64,000 nt of DNA, taken from assembly GCA_020637805.1 (NCBI GenBank), contig JACKJU010000001.1, positions 62,001 through 126,000 on the forward strand, written 5' to 3'. Position 1 is the first letter of the stretch; the number at the start of each line of letters is the position of its first letter. Shown here piece after piece: positions 16,595-26,045 of this stretch. Source of the stretch: Nitratireductor sp. (lineage in GTDB: Bacteria; Pseudomonadota; Alphaproteobacteria; Rhizobiales; Rhizobiaceae). The notes below the pieces were generated by a model. The model saw only the letters and a list, made by a program, of their open reading frames with translations, searched no databases and was not told the DNA's origin. Position numbers and translations under genes: made by a program.

Positions 16595-16729
16595 CTGTTT
16601 CCCTCATACCGATACTCGGCTGAGTCTAGAGCATTCCGGTTAACAGACATTCCCCCGTACTTGGTAAACAAAGCCCTGACCAGACAGGTGCAAACTTGGG
16701 AAAATCCGGCCTTGCGAGGAAGTGGGCGC

Positions 16730-19672
16730 TTACTCCGCTGCCTCGACCTTGGATTTGGGCGATGTCGTATGCGGACGCCGTTCCAGCAGTTCTTTCAGGA
16801 ACTGTCCGGTGTAGCTTGCCTTCACCTCAACGATATCTTCAGGCGTGCCTGAAGCCACGAGTTCGCCGCCGCCGTCGCCGCCTTCCGGGCCGAGATCGAG
16901 GATCCAGTCGGCCGTCTTGATCACCTCGAGATTGTGCTCGATGACGATCACCGTGTTGCCCTGATCCACGAGTTCGTGAAGCACTTCGAGGAGTTTCGCC
17001 ACGTCGTGGAAATGCAGGCCGGTGGTCGGCTCGTCAAGGATGTAGAGGGTCCGGCCGGTTGCGCGCTTCGACAATTCCTTGGCAAGCTTGATGCGCTGCG
17101 CCTCGCCGCCCGAAAGGGTAGTGGCCTGCTGGCCGACATGGATATAGCCGAGGCCAACACGCTTCAGAGTCTCCATCTTGTCGCGCACGGACGGGACGGC
17201 CGCAAAGAAATCGGCAGCCTCTTCGACGGTCATATCGAGCACGTCTGCGATCGATTTGCCCTTGAACTGCACTTCCAGCGTTTCGCGGTTGTAACGCTTG
17301 CCGTGGCAGACATCGCAGGTGACATACACGTCCGGCAGGAAGTGCATCTCGATCTTGATGACACCGTCGCCCTGGCAGGCTTCGCAACGTCCGCCCTTGA
17401 CGTTGAAGGAAAACCGACCCGGCTGGTAGCCGCGCGCCTTTGCTTCCGGCAAGCCCGCGTACCAGTCGCGAATGGGCGTGAACGCGCCGGTATAGGTTGC
17501 AGGGTTCGAACGTGGCGTGCGGCCAATCGGCGACTGGTCGATGTCGATCACCTTGTCCAGGAATTCCAGTCCCTCGATGGACTTGTGAGGGGCAGGGACT
17601 TCCCGCGCCCCGTTGAGCCGCCGGGCCGCGGCCTTGTAGAGGGTCTCGATCAGGAAGGTGGATTTTCCACCGCCGGAAACTCCGGTGACGCAGGTGAAGG
17701 TTCCAAGCGGGATTTCCGCCGTCACGTCTTGCAGGTTGTTGCCATGGGCGCCGGTGACGCGAATGCGTTTTCCCTTCTTGCCGTTGCGCCGCTCGGCCGG
17801 CATGGGGATTGCCATCTCGCCGGTGAGATACTTGCCGGTCAGCGAAGCCGGATTGGCCATGACTTCGCCGGGTGAGCCCTGCGCGATGATCTTGCCGCCA
17901 TGAATGCCTGCCGCCGGACCGATATCCAGGAGATAGTCGGCGGTGAGAATGGCATCCTCGTCATGCTCAACGACAATGACCGTGTTGCCGAGATCGCGCA
18001 GATGGTGAAGCGTATCGAGCAAGCGCGCGTTGTCGCGCTGGTGCAGGCCAATGGACGGTTCGTCAAGAACGTAGAGGACACCGGTAAGACCGGAGCCGAT
18101 CTGCGAGGCAAGCCGGATGCGCTGGCTTTCGCCCCCTGAAAGCGTGCCGGAATTGCGCGAAAGCGAGAGGTAGTCGAGGCCGACATCGTTGAGAAACTTC
18201 AGGCGCTCGCGGATTTCCTTGAGGATGCGGGTGGCGATCTCGTTCTGCTTGTCGCTCAGGTTGCCGGGCAGGGTGGTAAACCACTTTGCGGCGTCGCGTA
18301 TCGATTGCTGGGTAACTTCGCCGATATGCCTGCCGTCAATCTTCACTGCAAGGGCTTCCGGCTTGAGGCGATAGCCTCCGCAGGCCTGGCAGGGCGACGA
18401 GGACATGAACTTCTCGATCTCCTCGCGCATCCACGAGGAGTCCGTTTCGCGCCAGCGCCGCTCCAGGTTGCCGATCACGCCCTCGAAAGTCTTGCGCGTC
18501 TTGTAAGTGCGCATGCCGTCATCATAGGAAAACTCGATTTCCTCCTTGCCGGTGCCGCGCAGAACGGCGTTGCGCCCTTCCTCGGAGATGTCGCACCAGC
18601 GGTCGGAAAGCTTGAAGCCATAGTGCTTGCCAAGTGCTTCAAGAGTCTGGGCGTAATAGGGGGAGGGATTGGTCGATTTCGACCACGGCGCGATTGCTCC
18701 GCCGCGCAGGGTGAGCGACGGGTCCGGTACCACCATGTCCGAGTCTATACCCTGCTCGGTTCCAAGGCCGTCGCAGGACGGGCAGGCACCGAACGGATTG
18801 TTGAACGAGAACAGGCGCGGTTCGATCTCGGGAATGGTGAAGCCGGAAACCGGGCAGGCGAATTTCTCCGAGAACACGACCCGCTCATGGGTTTCGTTCT
18901 TCGACTTGTTGGCGCTGTCGGCAGCAGTTTCCGAGGCCGGCAGTGGCTTGTCGGCGAACTCTGCAACTGCCAGTCCATCTGAGAGTTTCAGGCAGGTTTC
19001 GAGTGAATCCGCCAGTCGTGCGGCAATGTCGTCACGAACCACCACACGGTCCACTACGACATCGATGTCATGCTTGTATTTTTTGTCGAGGGCAGGGACG
19101 TCGGCGATCTCGTAGAGTTCGCCATCCACCTTCACGCGCTGGAAGCCCTTCTTCATCAGCTCGGCGAGTTCCTTGCGGTACTCGCCCTTTCGGCCGCGCA
19201 CGATGGGCGCCAGGATATAGAGACGCGTGCCTTCTTCCAGCGCGAGGATGCGATCAACCATCTGGGAAACCGTCTGGCTCTCGATGGGCAGGCCGGTCGC
19301 AGGGGAATAGGGAATGCCGACCCGCGCGAAGAGAAGGCGCATGTAGTCGTAGATCTCGGTCACGGTGCCGACGGTCGAACGGGGGTTGCGGCTGGTGGTC
19401 TTCTGCTCGATGGAGATTGCCGGCGACAAGCCGTCGATCTGGTCGACATCGGGCTTCTGCATCATTTCCAGAAACTGGCGCGCATAGGCCGAGAGCGACT
19501 CCACGTAGCGGCGCTGGCCCTCGGCATAGATCGTGTCGAATGCAAGTGAAGACTTGCCGGACCCGGACAGACCGGTAATCACGATCAGGCTGTCGCGCGG
19601 CAGATCGACGTCGATGTTCTTGAGATTGTGTTCGCGCGCGCCGCGCACGGAGATGAATTTGTGTTCGGCCAT
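16730..19672 (-). CDS. uvrA: Excinuclease ABC subunit A
   Basis: A 980-residue damage-recognition ATPase of nucleotide excision repair. It has two ABC modules: Walker A GLSGSGKSS (34-42) and GVSGGGKST, with signatures LSGGESQRIRLA and LSGGEAQRIKLA. Zinc-binding cysteine pairs are seen at CPSCDGLG, CQACGGYR and CEACQGDG/CDVCHGKR. The C-terminus carries a 30-residue tail beyond the ATPase core. The rhodanese gene ends 6 bases upstream on the same strand, so uvrA is probably transcribed through it from the LexA-controlled region at 20.3 kb. Confidence 0.98.
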   Translation of the reverse strand: MAEHKFISVRGAREHNLKNIDVDLPRDSLIVITGLSGSGKSSLAFDTIYAEGQRRYVESLSAYARQFLEMMQKPDVDQIDGLSPAISIEQKTTSRNPRSTVGTVTEIYDYMRLLFARVGIPYSPATGLPIESQTVSQMVDRILALEEGTRLYILAPIVRGRKGEYRKELAELMKKGFQRVKVDGELYEIADVPALDKKYKHDIDVVVDRVVVRDDIAARLADSLETCLKLSDGLAVAEFADKPLPASETAADSANKSKNETHERVVFSEKFACPVSGFTIPEIEPRLFSFNNPFGACPSCDGLGTEQGIDSDMVVPDPSLTLRGGAIAPWSKSTNPSPYYAQTLEALGKHYGFKLSDRWCDISEEGRNAVLRGTGKEEIEFSYDDGMRTYKTRKTFEGVIGNLERRWRETDSSWMREEIEKFMSSSPCQACGGYRLKPEALAVKIDGRHIGEVTQQSIRDAAKWFTTLPGNLSDKQNEIATRILKEIRERLKFLNDVGLDYLSLSRNSGTLSGGESQRIRLASQIGSGLTGVLYVLDEPSIGLHQRDNARLLDTLHHLRDLGNTVIVVEHDEDAILTADYLLDIGPAAGIHGGKIIAQGSPGEVMANPASLTGKYLTGEMAIPMPAERRNGKKGKRIRVTGAHGNNLQDVTAEIPLGTFTCVTGVSGGGKSTFLIETLYKAAARRLNGAREVPAPHKSIEGLEFLDKVIDIDQSPIGRTPRSNPATYTGAFTPIRDWYAGLPEAKARGYQPGRFSFNVKGGRCEACQGDGVIKIEMHFLPDVYVTCDVCHGKRYNRETLEVQFKGKSIADVLDMTVEEAADFFAAVPSVRDKMETLKRVGLGYIHVGQQATTLSGGEAQRIKLAKELSKRATGRTLYILDEPTTGLHFHDVAKLLEVLHELVDQGNTVIVIEHNLEVIKTADWILDLGPEGGDGGGELVASGTPEDIVEVKASYTGQFLKELLERRPHTTSPKSKVEAAE

Positions 19673-19678
19673 GGCCGG

Positions 19679-20182
19679 TCAGTTTCCATTCTTGCGCCGG
19701 GCGGGGTCGATCTGATCCGGCCTGATTTCAGGGTCTATATGGGTCGCAGCTGCGTCGGAGTCCACGGTTGTGCCAGCATTGTCCACCAGCGGCATTTCAT
19801 CATCATTCCATGCCCGGATGCCAAGCCGCAGCGAGACCACGTTCTCGTAGCCCAGCATGCCCAGCGTTTCGGCTGCCATTGCGCTGCGGTTTCCAGACCG
19901 GCAAATGACAACAACCGGCTTTTGCCTCGCGAGAACCAGTTCCTCGACGGTTTCGGGATAATTCCACTCGGTCGCCGCTTCGAGAATGCCCCTGGGCACG
20001 TTGATCGATCCCGGAATGTGGCCCGTGGCAAATTCTTCGCGTTCGCGAATGTCGAGAAGCAATGTTCCGGGGTTAGCCGCAAGATGGGTTTCCAGATCCC
20101 ACGGGTCAAGTTCGCGGATACGTTTTGCTGCTGCCTGGGCGAGGTCCGAATATGTGTGTCGTTTCATTCCGGTTTCCGTCAT
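19679..20182 (-). CDS. Rhodanese-like domain protein
   Basis: About 167 residues with one rhodanese domain. It shows LLLDIREREEFATGHIPGSI and the active-site loop VVICRSGNRSA with the catalytic cysteine in CRSGNR, then GYENVVSLRLGIRAW. The C-terminal 35 residues are acidic and variable. Start choices are 20203, 20182 (MTETG) and 20167; none has a strong ribosome site and I prefer 20182. It sits between the LexA box and uvrA, 6 bases from the latter, so it may be SOS-induced as a passenger. The sulfur substrate is unknown. Confidence 0.85.
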   Translation of the reverse strand: MTETGMKRHTYSDLAQAAAKRIRELDPWDLETHLAANPGTLLLDIREREEFATGHIPGSINVPRGILEAATEWNYPETVEELVLARQKPVVVICRSGNRSAMAAETLGMLGYENVVSLRLGIRAWNDDEMPLVDNAGTTVDSDAAATHIDPEIRPDQIDPARRKNGN

Positions 20183-20301
20183 GAGTTTGCCAGGCAGATG
20201 CATTCAAACCGTTCAGGTCTGGTTTGACGCAGCCCGTAAGACCGGTTTTGACCGCGCAGGCCGGCACCGCGCGAGTACTTTCAACGCCACGCCGAATCGG
20301 C

Positions 20302-20330
20302 TTGAATGTTCCTATAATGTTCTATATCTA
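20302..20330 (+). promoter_or_regulatory. LexA (SOS) box GTTC-N7-GTTC inside a predicted ssb promoter
   Basis: GTTC at 20308-20311, seven bases (CTATAAT), and GTTC at 20319-20322 form a perfect alphaproteobacterial LexA box. It fits exactly within a 17-base spacer between TTGAAT (20302-20307) and TATCTA (20325-20330). It lies between the divergent rhodanese-uvrA unit and ssb, where an SOS box is expected because uvrA and ssb are classic SOS genes. It could control both directions. Confidence 0.8.
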
Positions 20331-20492
20331 GCAAGATGGTGTTTTACCCATACTGCCACAAGCTGCCAGATGATCGAAAGGGTCATTTGGCACTGGCACC
20401 GGATGCCAAACAGATGTGGATGAGTTGTGGCGGCGGTTGGCCGCACCGGGGTGCTCCAGTATGGTCGGCGCCAATAAAGAAGGAGTTTCGAC

Positions 20493-20978
20493 ATGGCAGG
20501 CAGCGTGAACAAGGTAATCCTGGTCGGCAATCTGGGAGCAGACCCGGAGATCCGCCGTACCCAGGATGGCCGCCCGATAGCCAACCTCTCCGTGGCGACC
20601 TCGGAAAGCTGGCGCGACCGCAATTCAGGCGAGCGCCGTGAGCGCACCGAGTGGCACCGGGTGGTGATCTTCAACGAGGGGCTCTGCAAGATTGCCGAGC
20701 AGTATCTCAAGAAAGGCTCGAAGGTCTATCTCGAAGGCCAGCTTCAGACCCGCAAGTGGCAGGACCAGAACGGTCAGGACAGGTATTCCACCGAAGTCGT
20801 TCTCCAGGGATTCAACTCCACACTCACCATGCTTGATGGCCGCGGCGAAGGTGGCGGCGGTTCCGAGTACAGCCGCGTGTCCGACCAGGGCGGCGGCGGT
20901 GGCTATGGTGGCGGTGGCCAGTCCGGCGGCGGTTTCGGTGGCGGCAGCAGCGACCTGGACGACGAAATCCCGTTCTGA
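20493..20978 (+). CDS. ssb: Single-stranded DNA-binding protein
   Basis: A 161-residue SSB. The OB fold opens with VNKVILVGNLGADPEIR, includes WHRVVIFNEGLCKIAEQYLKKG and ends at about residue 112. A glycine-rich linker (GGGSEYSRVSDQGGGGGYGG and on) leads to the acidic tip DLDDEIPF that docks partner proteins. The ribosome site AAGGAG is 9 bases before ATG 20493. It is divergent from rhodanese-uvrA across the LexA box and followed by a terminator at 21065-21101. Confidence 0.98.
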   Translation: MAGSVNKVILVGNLGADPEIRRTQDGRPIANLSVATSESWRDRNSGERRERTEWHRVVIFNEGLCKIAEQYLKKGSKVYLEGQLQTRKWQDQNGQDRYSTEVVLQGFNSTLTMLDGRGEGGGGSEYSRVSDQGGGGGYGGGGQSGGGFGGGSSDLDDEIPF

Positions 20979-21064
20979 TTACGGGTTAGCCGATCGCATG
21001 ATTTTCCGGGTTTCCTTTCATGGAATCCGCTGTCGAGTACATGTGGATTTTTGAACGCATCAAG

Positions 21065-21101
21065 GATTTTCGCCAACTTGCGAAAATCTTTGCATGTTTT
21101 T
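21065..21101 (+). terminator. Terminator after ssb
   Basis: A 9-bp perfect stem, GATTTTCGC (21065-21073) with GCGAAAATC (21080-21088), has a six-base loop CAACTT and is followed by TTTGCATGTTTTT. It lies about 90 bases past the ssb stop and 48 bases before the antiporter start. The stem is only moderately GC-rich. Confidence 0.65.
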
Positions 21102-21148
21102 GACATGCTTCGCCTTGCTACCGCCAGCAATCACCCGAATATAGGTGT

Positions 21149-23203
21149 ATGAGCGGATTCCTTCTTCAGGCCTTCATATATCTTGTCGCGGCAGTCGTCG
21201 CGGTGCCGCTGGCAAAACGCCTCGGCATGGGGTCCGTGCTTGGCTATCTGCTGGCAGGTGCGTTCATCGGTCCGGTAACCGGGCTGATTGGTTCGAGTGA
21301 AACGAAGGACCTCCAGCATTTCGCCGAATTCGGCGTCGTGATGATGCTCTTCATCGTTGGCCTCGAACTGGAGCCGCGCAAGCTTTGGGCAATGCGTGTG
21401 CGCCTGCTTGGGCTTGGCGGGTTGCAGGTACTGATCACCGCCGTGCTGATCGGCAGCGGGCTCTACTGGCTTGGCTGGACACTGCGGGAATCCATCGCGA
21501 TCGGCATGATCATGTCGCTGTCCTCGACGGCAATCGTGCTGCAGACGCTTAGCGAGAAGAACCTTCTCAAGTCGGAGGGCGGCTCGGCCAGCTTCTCGAT
21601 CCTTCTGTTCCAGGATATTGCCGTCATTCCGATGTTTGCCGCCATTCCGCTGCTGGCGGAACCTGGCTATGTCTGGATGAGCCTCGACCAGCTGAAGGAA
21701 GCTGCGTCTCACACCGACAAGATCCACATGGGGCTCGTCGATGGATTGCCTGCCTGGGGTGTCGCCTCCGTGACCATCGGTGCAGTATTGGCGGTGGTGG
21801 TCGCGGGCCACTACCTTTCGCATCCTCTGTTTCATGTCATCGCCCAGACGCGGCTGCGCGAGATGTTCACGGCGACGGCACTATTGGTCGTTATCGGCAT
21901 CGCACTGCTCATGACGCTTGTCGGGCTTTCGCCTGCGCTTGGCACCTTCCTCGCCGGCGTGGTTCTGGCCAACTCGGATTTCCGGCATGAGCTTGAAGCG
22001 GACATCGAACCGTTCAAGGGGCTTTTGCTCGGCCTTTTCTTCATAACCGTCGGTGCCAGCATCGACTTCGACATCTTCATGAACGAACCGGTACTGGTCA
22101 TCGGACTGGCGCTCGGCATCATGGCGATCAAGCTGTTCGTGCTCTTTGTGCTGGCCTATGGATTTGGCATCCGGCCTCCGCATACATGGCTGGTGACGCT
22201 CAGCCTTGCGCAGGCGGGCGAGTTCGGCTTCGTCTTGTTGACGTTCTCGCTGCAGAACCAGGTGCTTTCGAACGAGACCGTGAGGCTGCTGCTGATGGTC
22301 GTCACGCTTACCATGCTTTTGACGCCCGCGATGTTCATCGTCTATGAGCGCTTCATCACCCGGTTCCGGTTTGCCCGCGTCGAGCCGACAGCAGACGAGA
22401 TCACGGAAAAAGGCCCGGTGATCATCGCCGGGCTGGGGCGCTTCGGGCAGATCATCAACCGCATGATGGTTTCGAACGGTTTCTCGACAGTGGTTCTCGA
22501 TCACCGCGCCGAGCTGATTCAGGGATTGAAGAAGTTCGGTATCAAGAGCTTTTACGGCGATCCAAGCCGCATAGACCTCCTGCGCGCCGCGGGCCTTCAC
22601 GATGCCACGCTGCTGGTTGTGGCAATCGACGACGAGGAAAAATCCGTCGAGATAGTTCGCCAGGCAAAGCGCGAAAATCCGGATATTCACGTGGTCGCAC
22701 GGGCGCATGACAGGATGCATGTCTATCAGCTCTACCGTGCGGGTGCCGACGACATAGTGCGCGAGACTTTCGATTCTTCCGTTCGCGCGAGCCGTTACGC
22801 ACTTATGGCCATGGGATTCTCCGAATACCGGGCACAGGAACTGGCCGATGTGTTTGTGGAACACGATGTTGAGACCGTGCGGCACCTTGCGCGTTTGTGG
22901 AAGGAAGACATGAGTGTCTTCGAAAACGAGGAATACATCTCGGCTGCCCGTGAACGCGACCGCCTGATGCAGGATGCGATGGAGCGCATGCGGGAGAAGC
23001 GTGAAGCCGAAAAACGGCGCAAGGCCGAGCAGCCGGATGAGGATGAAGAGGCTGAAGACGATGCCGAGGGCAAGACTTCAGATGAGGAGTCGATGCCTGG
23101 TGAAAAAGCTCCCGTTGCCAATGACAACAAGGCGGGTTCGGTAGCTGTCGATGAGGCAGAACCTGACAGCGAGTCCCCAGGCGAAGTTCGCGACAAGGCC
23201 TGA
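21149..23203 (+). CDS. CPA2-family monovalent cation:proton antiporter (KefB/KefC-like) with RCK domain
   Basis: A 684-residue K+(Na+)/H+ antiporter. About 12 hydrophobic segments fill residues 1-400, including SLSSTAIVLQTL and LGTFLAGVVLANSDFRHELEADIEPFKGLLLG, the CPA2 core. An RCK (TrkA-N) domain starts at about residue 425 (VIIAGLGRFGQIINRMM) with the usual GxGxxG nucleotide fold. From about residue 600 the protein becomes a highly charged Glu/Arg-rich tail, probably coiled coil then disordered. No KefF/KefG ancillary gene is adjacent. Glutathione gating is typical of KefB/C but is not provable from this sequence. Confidence 0.93.
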   Translation: MSGFLLQAFIYLVAAVVAVPLAKRLGMGSVLGYLLAGAFIGPVTGLIGSSETKDLQHFAEFGVVMMLFIVGLELEPRKLWAMRVRLLGLGGLQVLITAVLIGSGLYWLGWTLRESIAIGMIMSLSSTAIVLQTLSEKNLLKSEGGSASFSILLFQDIAVIPMFAAIPLLAEPGYVWMSLDQLKEAASHTDKIHMGLVDGLPAWGVASVTIGAVLAVVVAGHYLSHPLFHVIAQTRLREMFTATALLVVIGIALLMTLVGLSPALGTFLAGVVLANSDFRHELEADIEPFKGLLLGLFFITVGASIDFDIFMNEPVLVIGLALGIMAIKLFVLFVLAYGFGIRPPHTWLVTLSLAQAGEFGFVLLTFSLQNQVLSNETVRLLLMVVTLTMLLTPAMFIVYERFITRFRFARVEPTADEITEKGPVIIAGLGRFGQIINRMMVSNGFSTVVLDHRAELIQGLKKFGIKSFYGDPSRIDLLRAAGLHDATLLVVAIDDEEKSVEIVRQAKRENPDIHVVARAHDRMHVYQLYRAGADDIVRETFDSSVRASRYALMAMGFSEYRAQELADVFVEHDVETVRHLARLWKEDMSVFENEEYISAARERDRLMQDAMERMREKREAEKRRKAEQPDEDEEAEDDAEGKTSDEESMPGEKAPVANDNKAGSVAVDEAEPDSESPGEVRDKA

Positions 23204-23314
23204 TTGCGGCAGCTGTCCGTTCTCACCCGGTACATCAATGGTGCGGGACTTGCGAAACGCAGCGGCAGAATGCACCCTCCGGCCACACTGATTCCGAAAA
23301 GGTTATGCGGCGAT

Positions 23315-23665
23315 ATGCGGATATTCAGAAGAGCATTCGACTTCAGCGGAAAGGCCAACCGTGCCGAGTTCCTGCGTGCGATTATCTACACCATCCTTTT
23401 CGTTCTCGCAGGCGCCTGGCTGGACGAAACCTATGTGGCACCGGCGCGCGGTTTCCTGCCGGGTGAAGAAGGAGCGGGGAACCCGACCGCGTTGCTGTTC
23501 GCCGCAATCGCGGCGATACCTCTTTCTTCGACAGCAGTCCGGTTCATGCACAAGCTCGGTGTTTCCGGCTGGTGGGCTCTGCCGCTGCTCGTCATTCCAA
23601 CGCTTGCCTTTGCTTGGTGGTACGGAATGCTCGATCCGTACTATTGGGGCTACTATCCCGAGTAG
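23315..23665 (+). CDS. DUF805 small membrane protein
   Basis: A 116-residue protein of the DUF805 (YhaH) family. The opening FSGKANRAEFLRAIIYTILF is the family RxsRxEFW-type motif followed by helix 1. Two more hydrophobic segments are at about 60-75 and 92-110, and the tail is aromatic (YYWGYYPE). The ATG at 23315 fits the family start; upstream in-frame codons to 23204 give unlikely residues. A CCCGAG/CTCGGG hairpin (23657-23674) overlaps the stop codon but has no T-run. Function unknown. Confidence 0.78.
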   Translation: MRIFRRAFDFSGKANRAEFLRAIIYTILFVLAGAWLDETYVAPARGFLPGEEGAGNPTALLFAAIAAIPLSSTAVRFMHKLGVSGWWALPLLVIPTLAFAWWYGMLDPYYWGYYPE

Positions 23666-23821
23666 TGGCTCGGGCAAAGGCGGGAGGTTTAATTCCTCAG
23701 ATGACTGGAACCCTGTTACGCTGTTGGCGGTTAATGCCAACGCGGCAATAATTCGGTCATGATTCGATTTGACTATGCCACAACCGGTATTCGAACCATC
23801 CATGCCCCAGGAGGTTTCTTG

Positions 23822-24400
23822 ATGAAATTCATTCGTATCGCAGCATTTGCCATCGCCACAGTCTTTCTGGTTGGCGGAATTGGATCGGCAGATGCATTTG
23901 CCGGACCGAAAAAGGTCTATCTGGTGAATGGCCTGTTCTCGAAAGTGTTCGGATATGGCCTGACGAATCTTTCGCGCAAGATACCGTACGCAAGGCATTT
24001 CAAGTTTGCCGGCGGTGTGCCGCAATCAACGATCAACGGCATCATTGCTGACGCTACCAGGGCCTACAACGCCGATCCAACTACCGAAATCAGCCTTGTT
24101 GGCATCAGCCAGGGGGCGAAGGCGGTCGCATCGATAGCTGCCGCGCTGGCCCGGCAAGGCGTCCAGGTTCATTACCTGGCAGCCATCGAGGGTGGCGACA
24201 TGGTCACGGTTCAGGACAACGTCAAGAAGGCAGACAGCTTCGTGTGCGACGGGGCGGACTGCGCGCGCAAACCGCTGTACAGGGCTGGCGGCAACAGTGT
24301 CACCCGCATGCAGACGTTCACGCTCCATACCGGCCACATCGACAGCGGCAATGCGCCCAGCATGCACAGCAGGGTGATTGCACAGATCAACTCCAACTGA
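23822..24400 (+). CDS. Exported GxSxG protein, possible alpha/beta hydrolase
   Basis: A 192-residue protein with a clear Sec signal peptide (KFIRIAAFAIATVFLVGGIGSADAFA, cleavage near residue 27). The mature part holds LVGISQGAKAVASIAAAL, a GxSxG nucleophile elbow followed by a helix, and YLAAIEGGDMV after the next strand. An HTGHID near residue 174 could supply the catalytic histidine. A Cys pair (CDGADC) may form a disulfide in the periplasm. The ribosome site CAGGAGG stands 9 bases before ATG 23822. I recognise the fold pattern but not a named family. Confidence 0.75.
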   Translation: MKFIRIAAFAIATVFLVGGIGSADAFAGPKKVYLVNGLFSKVFGYGLTNLSRKIPYARHFKFAGGVPQSTINGIIADATRAYNADPTTEISLVGISQGAKAVASIAAALARQGVQVHYLAAIEGGDMVTVQDNVKKADSFVCDGADCARKPLYRAGGNSVTRMQTFTLHTGHIDSGNAPSMHSRVIAQINSN

Positions 24401-24435
24401 CGGCGCAGGGGTATTCAAATCCGGGCTTGTAATGC

Positions 24436-25398
24436 TCAGCCGTCGATTTCGGCCAACCGGGCCTTTGCAGCCTTCCTGACTTCTTCGTCATGGTGCAGCT
24501 TGTTCTGCACCTCCACGTAGAGCCGTTTGACGATCGGGAACTGCTCTTTGATGGCCAGTTCGAGCCGGTAGATCGTGTCTTCGACATCGCCGACCGTCAG
24601 ATCGTTCTTGAAATCAATCGAAAGCGCGAGAAGCACGTCGTTGGGCCCGCGGTGAAGCGTGCGTATTTCGTTAAGCCGGTCCACGCCGTCCAACTCCGCG
24701 ACCTGCTTGCGGATTGCATCCGTGATTTCAGGCGCGGCTGCTTCACCGATCAGCAGCCCCTTGGTTTCGTAGGCCAGCAGAATGGCTGTCGTTCCCAGAA
24801 TGATCCCGATGACCACCGATGCTGCGCCATCCAGTTCCGGTATCCCTAGATAGCCGGACAGGAAGATGCCGATCATTGCGACAAGAAGGCCCAGAATGGC
24901 GGCCGTGTCCTCGAACAGGACCGTAAAGACCGTGGGATCCTTTGACTCGTGGACGGCGCGCAAAGTTGAGCGCTTGCCGCGGATCGTCTGGAATTCGCGC
25001 CACGCGACGAACCATGCTGCGCCCTCGAACACCATGGCCAGGCCCAAGACGATGTAGTTGATCAGCGGGTTCTCGATCTCGTGCGGCTCGATGATCTTCT
25101 GGACGCCCTCGTAGATCGAGACACCGGCACCTACGGCAAAGATCAGAATGGCAACCACGAAGGCCCAGAAGTAAAGCTCTGCACCGTAGCCGAACGGATG
25201 ACGCTCGTCTGCCGGACGGCGCGCCTTGCGCATGCCGTAGAGGAGCAGGCCCTGATTGCCGGTGTCGACCATGGAGTGAATGCCCTCTGAGAGCATTGCG
25301 GACGATCCCGTAATCGTTGCGGCAACGAATTTCGTCACGGCAATCAGCGCGTTGCCTGCGAGTGCAGCATAGATGACTTTTTTCGATCCTGCGGCCAT
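24436..25398 (-). CDS. Cation diffusion facilitator (CDF) transporter
   Basis: A 320-residue metal/H+ exchanger of the inner membrane. Six helices run to about residue 205. The helix-2 site reads SEGIHSMVDTGNQ and is followed by ADERHPFGYGAELYF, the ZnT9/SLC30A9-like subgroup pattern. The cytoplasmic C-terminal domain (about 215-310, RTLHRGPNDVLLALSIDF) is the CDF dimerisation domain. Zinc, cobalt, iron or manganese are possible substrates. It is 8 bases downstream of marC on the same strand, so the two probably share a transcript. Confidence 0.9.
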   Translation of the reverse strand: MAAGSKKVIYAALAGNALIAVTKFVAATITGSSAMLSEGIHSMVDTGNQGLLLYGMRKARRPADERHPFGYGAELYFWAFVVAILIFAVGAGVSIYEGVQKIIEPHEIENPLINYIVLGLAMVFEGAAWFVAWREFQTIRGKRSTLRAVHESKDPTVFTVLFEDTAAILGLLVAMIGIFLSGYLGIPELDGAASVVIGIILGTTAILLAYETKGLLIGEAAAPEITDAIRKQVAELDGVDRLNEIRTLHRGPNDVLLALSIDFKNDLTVGDVEDTIYRLELAIKEQFPIVKRLYVEVQNKLHHDEEVRKAAKARLAEIDG

Positions 25399-25406
25399 GA
25401 CGGGTA

Positions 25407-26045
25407 TCAGGCGCTCTTGGAGGCAAACAGCGCGATCGCGCCATCTGCCACGAACTGAACGGCCAATGCAGCAAGCAGGACGCCCAGGAGCCTCGTGAGG
25501 ATATTTCTACCCGTTTGCCCAAGATACTTGTCGATTGCCTCCGCCGCGAAAAAGGCCAGCAGAACGAGGCCGATCACAGCCAGTATGATGGCGATGAGAA
25601 CAATGCGTCCCTGAATGTCCGTTGCCATCTGTGTCGAAAGCAGGATCGTTGCAGAAATCGCGCCAGGCCCTGCAATCAGCGGGATGGCCAGAGGAAACAC
25701 GGCAATGCTGGCGATATGTTCCTTGCTCATGACTTCGGTGGTCTTTTCGTGGCGTTCCTGCCGTTTCTCGAAGATCATTTCGAAGGCGATGTAGAAGAGC
25801 AGAAGTCCGCCGGCAAGCCTGAAGGCGTGTATGGTGATCCCCATGAGCGATAGTATGGCCGTGCCGGTCATCGAGAACACGATCAGGAGCACGACGGCGA
25901 TCGCTGTACCCCTGAAAGCCACGGAATAGCGCTCGGCGCGTGTCATCCCGGCGGTCAGACCCAAGAACAGCGGGGCAAGACCCGGCGGGTCAATCGTCAC
26001 AAAAAGTGTGACGAAGGCGTTCAGCAATGTGTCTGTCGTAATCAT
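25407..26045 (-). CDS. MarC family integral membrane protein
   Basis: A 212-residue protein with six hydrophobic segments. The opening NAFVTLFVTIDPPGLAPLFLGLT is the MarC/UPF0056 signature, and FPLAIPLIAGPGAISATILLS is its internal repeat counterpart. The family is not truly linked to antibiotic resistance despite the name, and its transport role is unknown. ATG 26045 is preferred over a TTG four codons earlier. It leads a two-gene unit with the CDF transporter and is divergent from gyrA. Confidence 0.9.
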   Translation of the reverse strand: MITTDTLLNAFVTLFVTIDPPGLAPLFLGLTAGMTRAERYSVAFRGTAIAVVLLIVFSMTGTAILSLMGITIHAFRLAGGLLLFYIAFEMIFEKRQERHEKTTEVMSKEHIASIAVFPLAIPLIAGPGAISATILLSTQMATDIQGRIVLIAIILAVIGLVLLAFFAAEAIDKYLGQTGRNILTRLLGVLLAALAVQFVADGAIALFASKSA

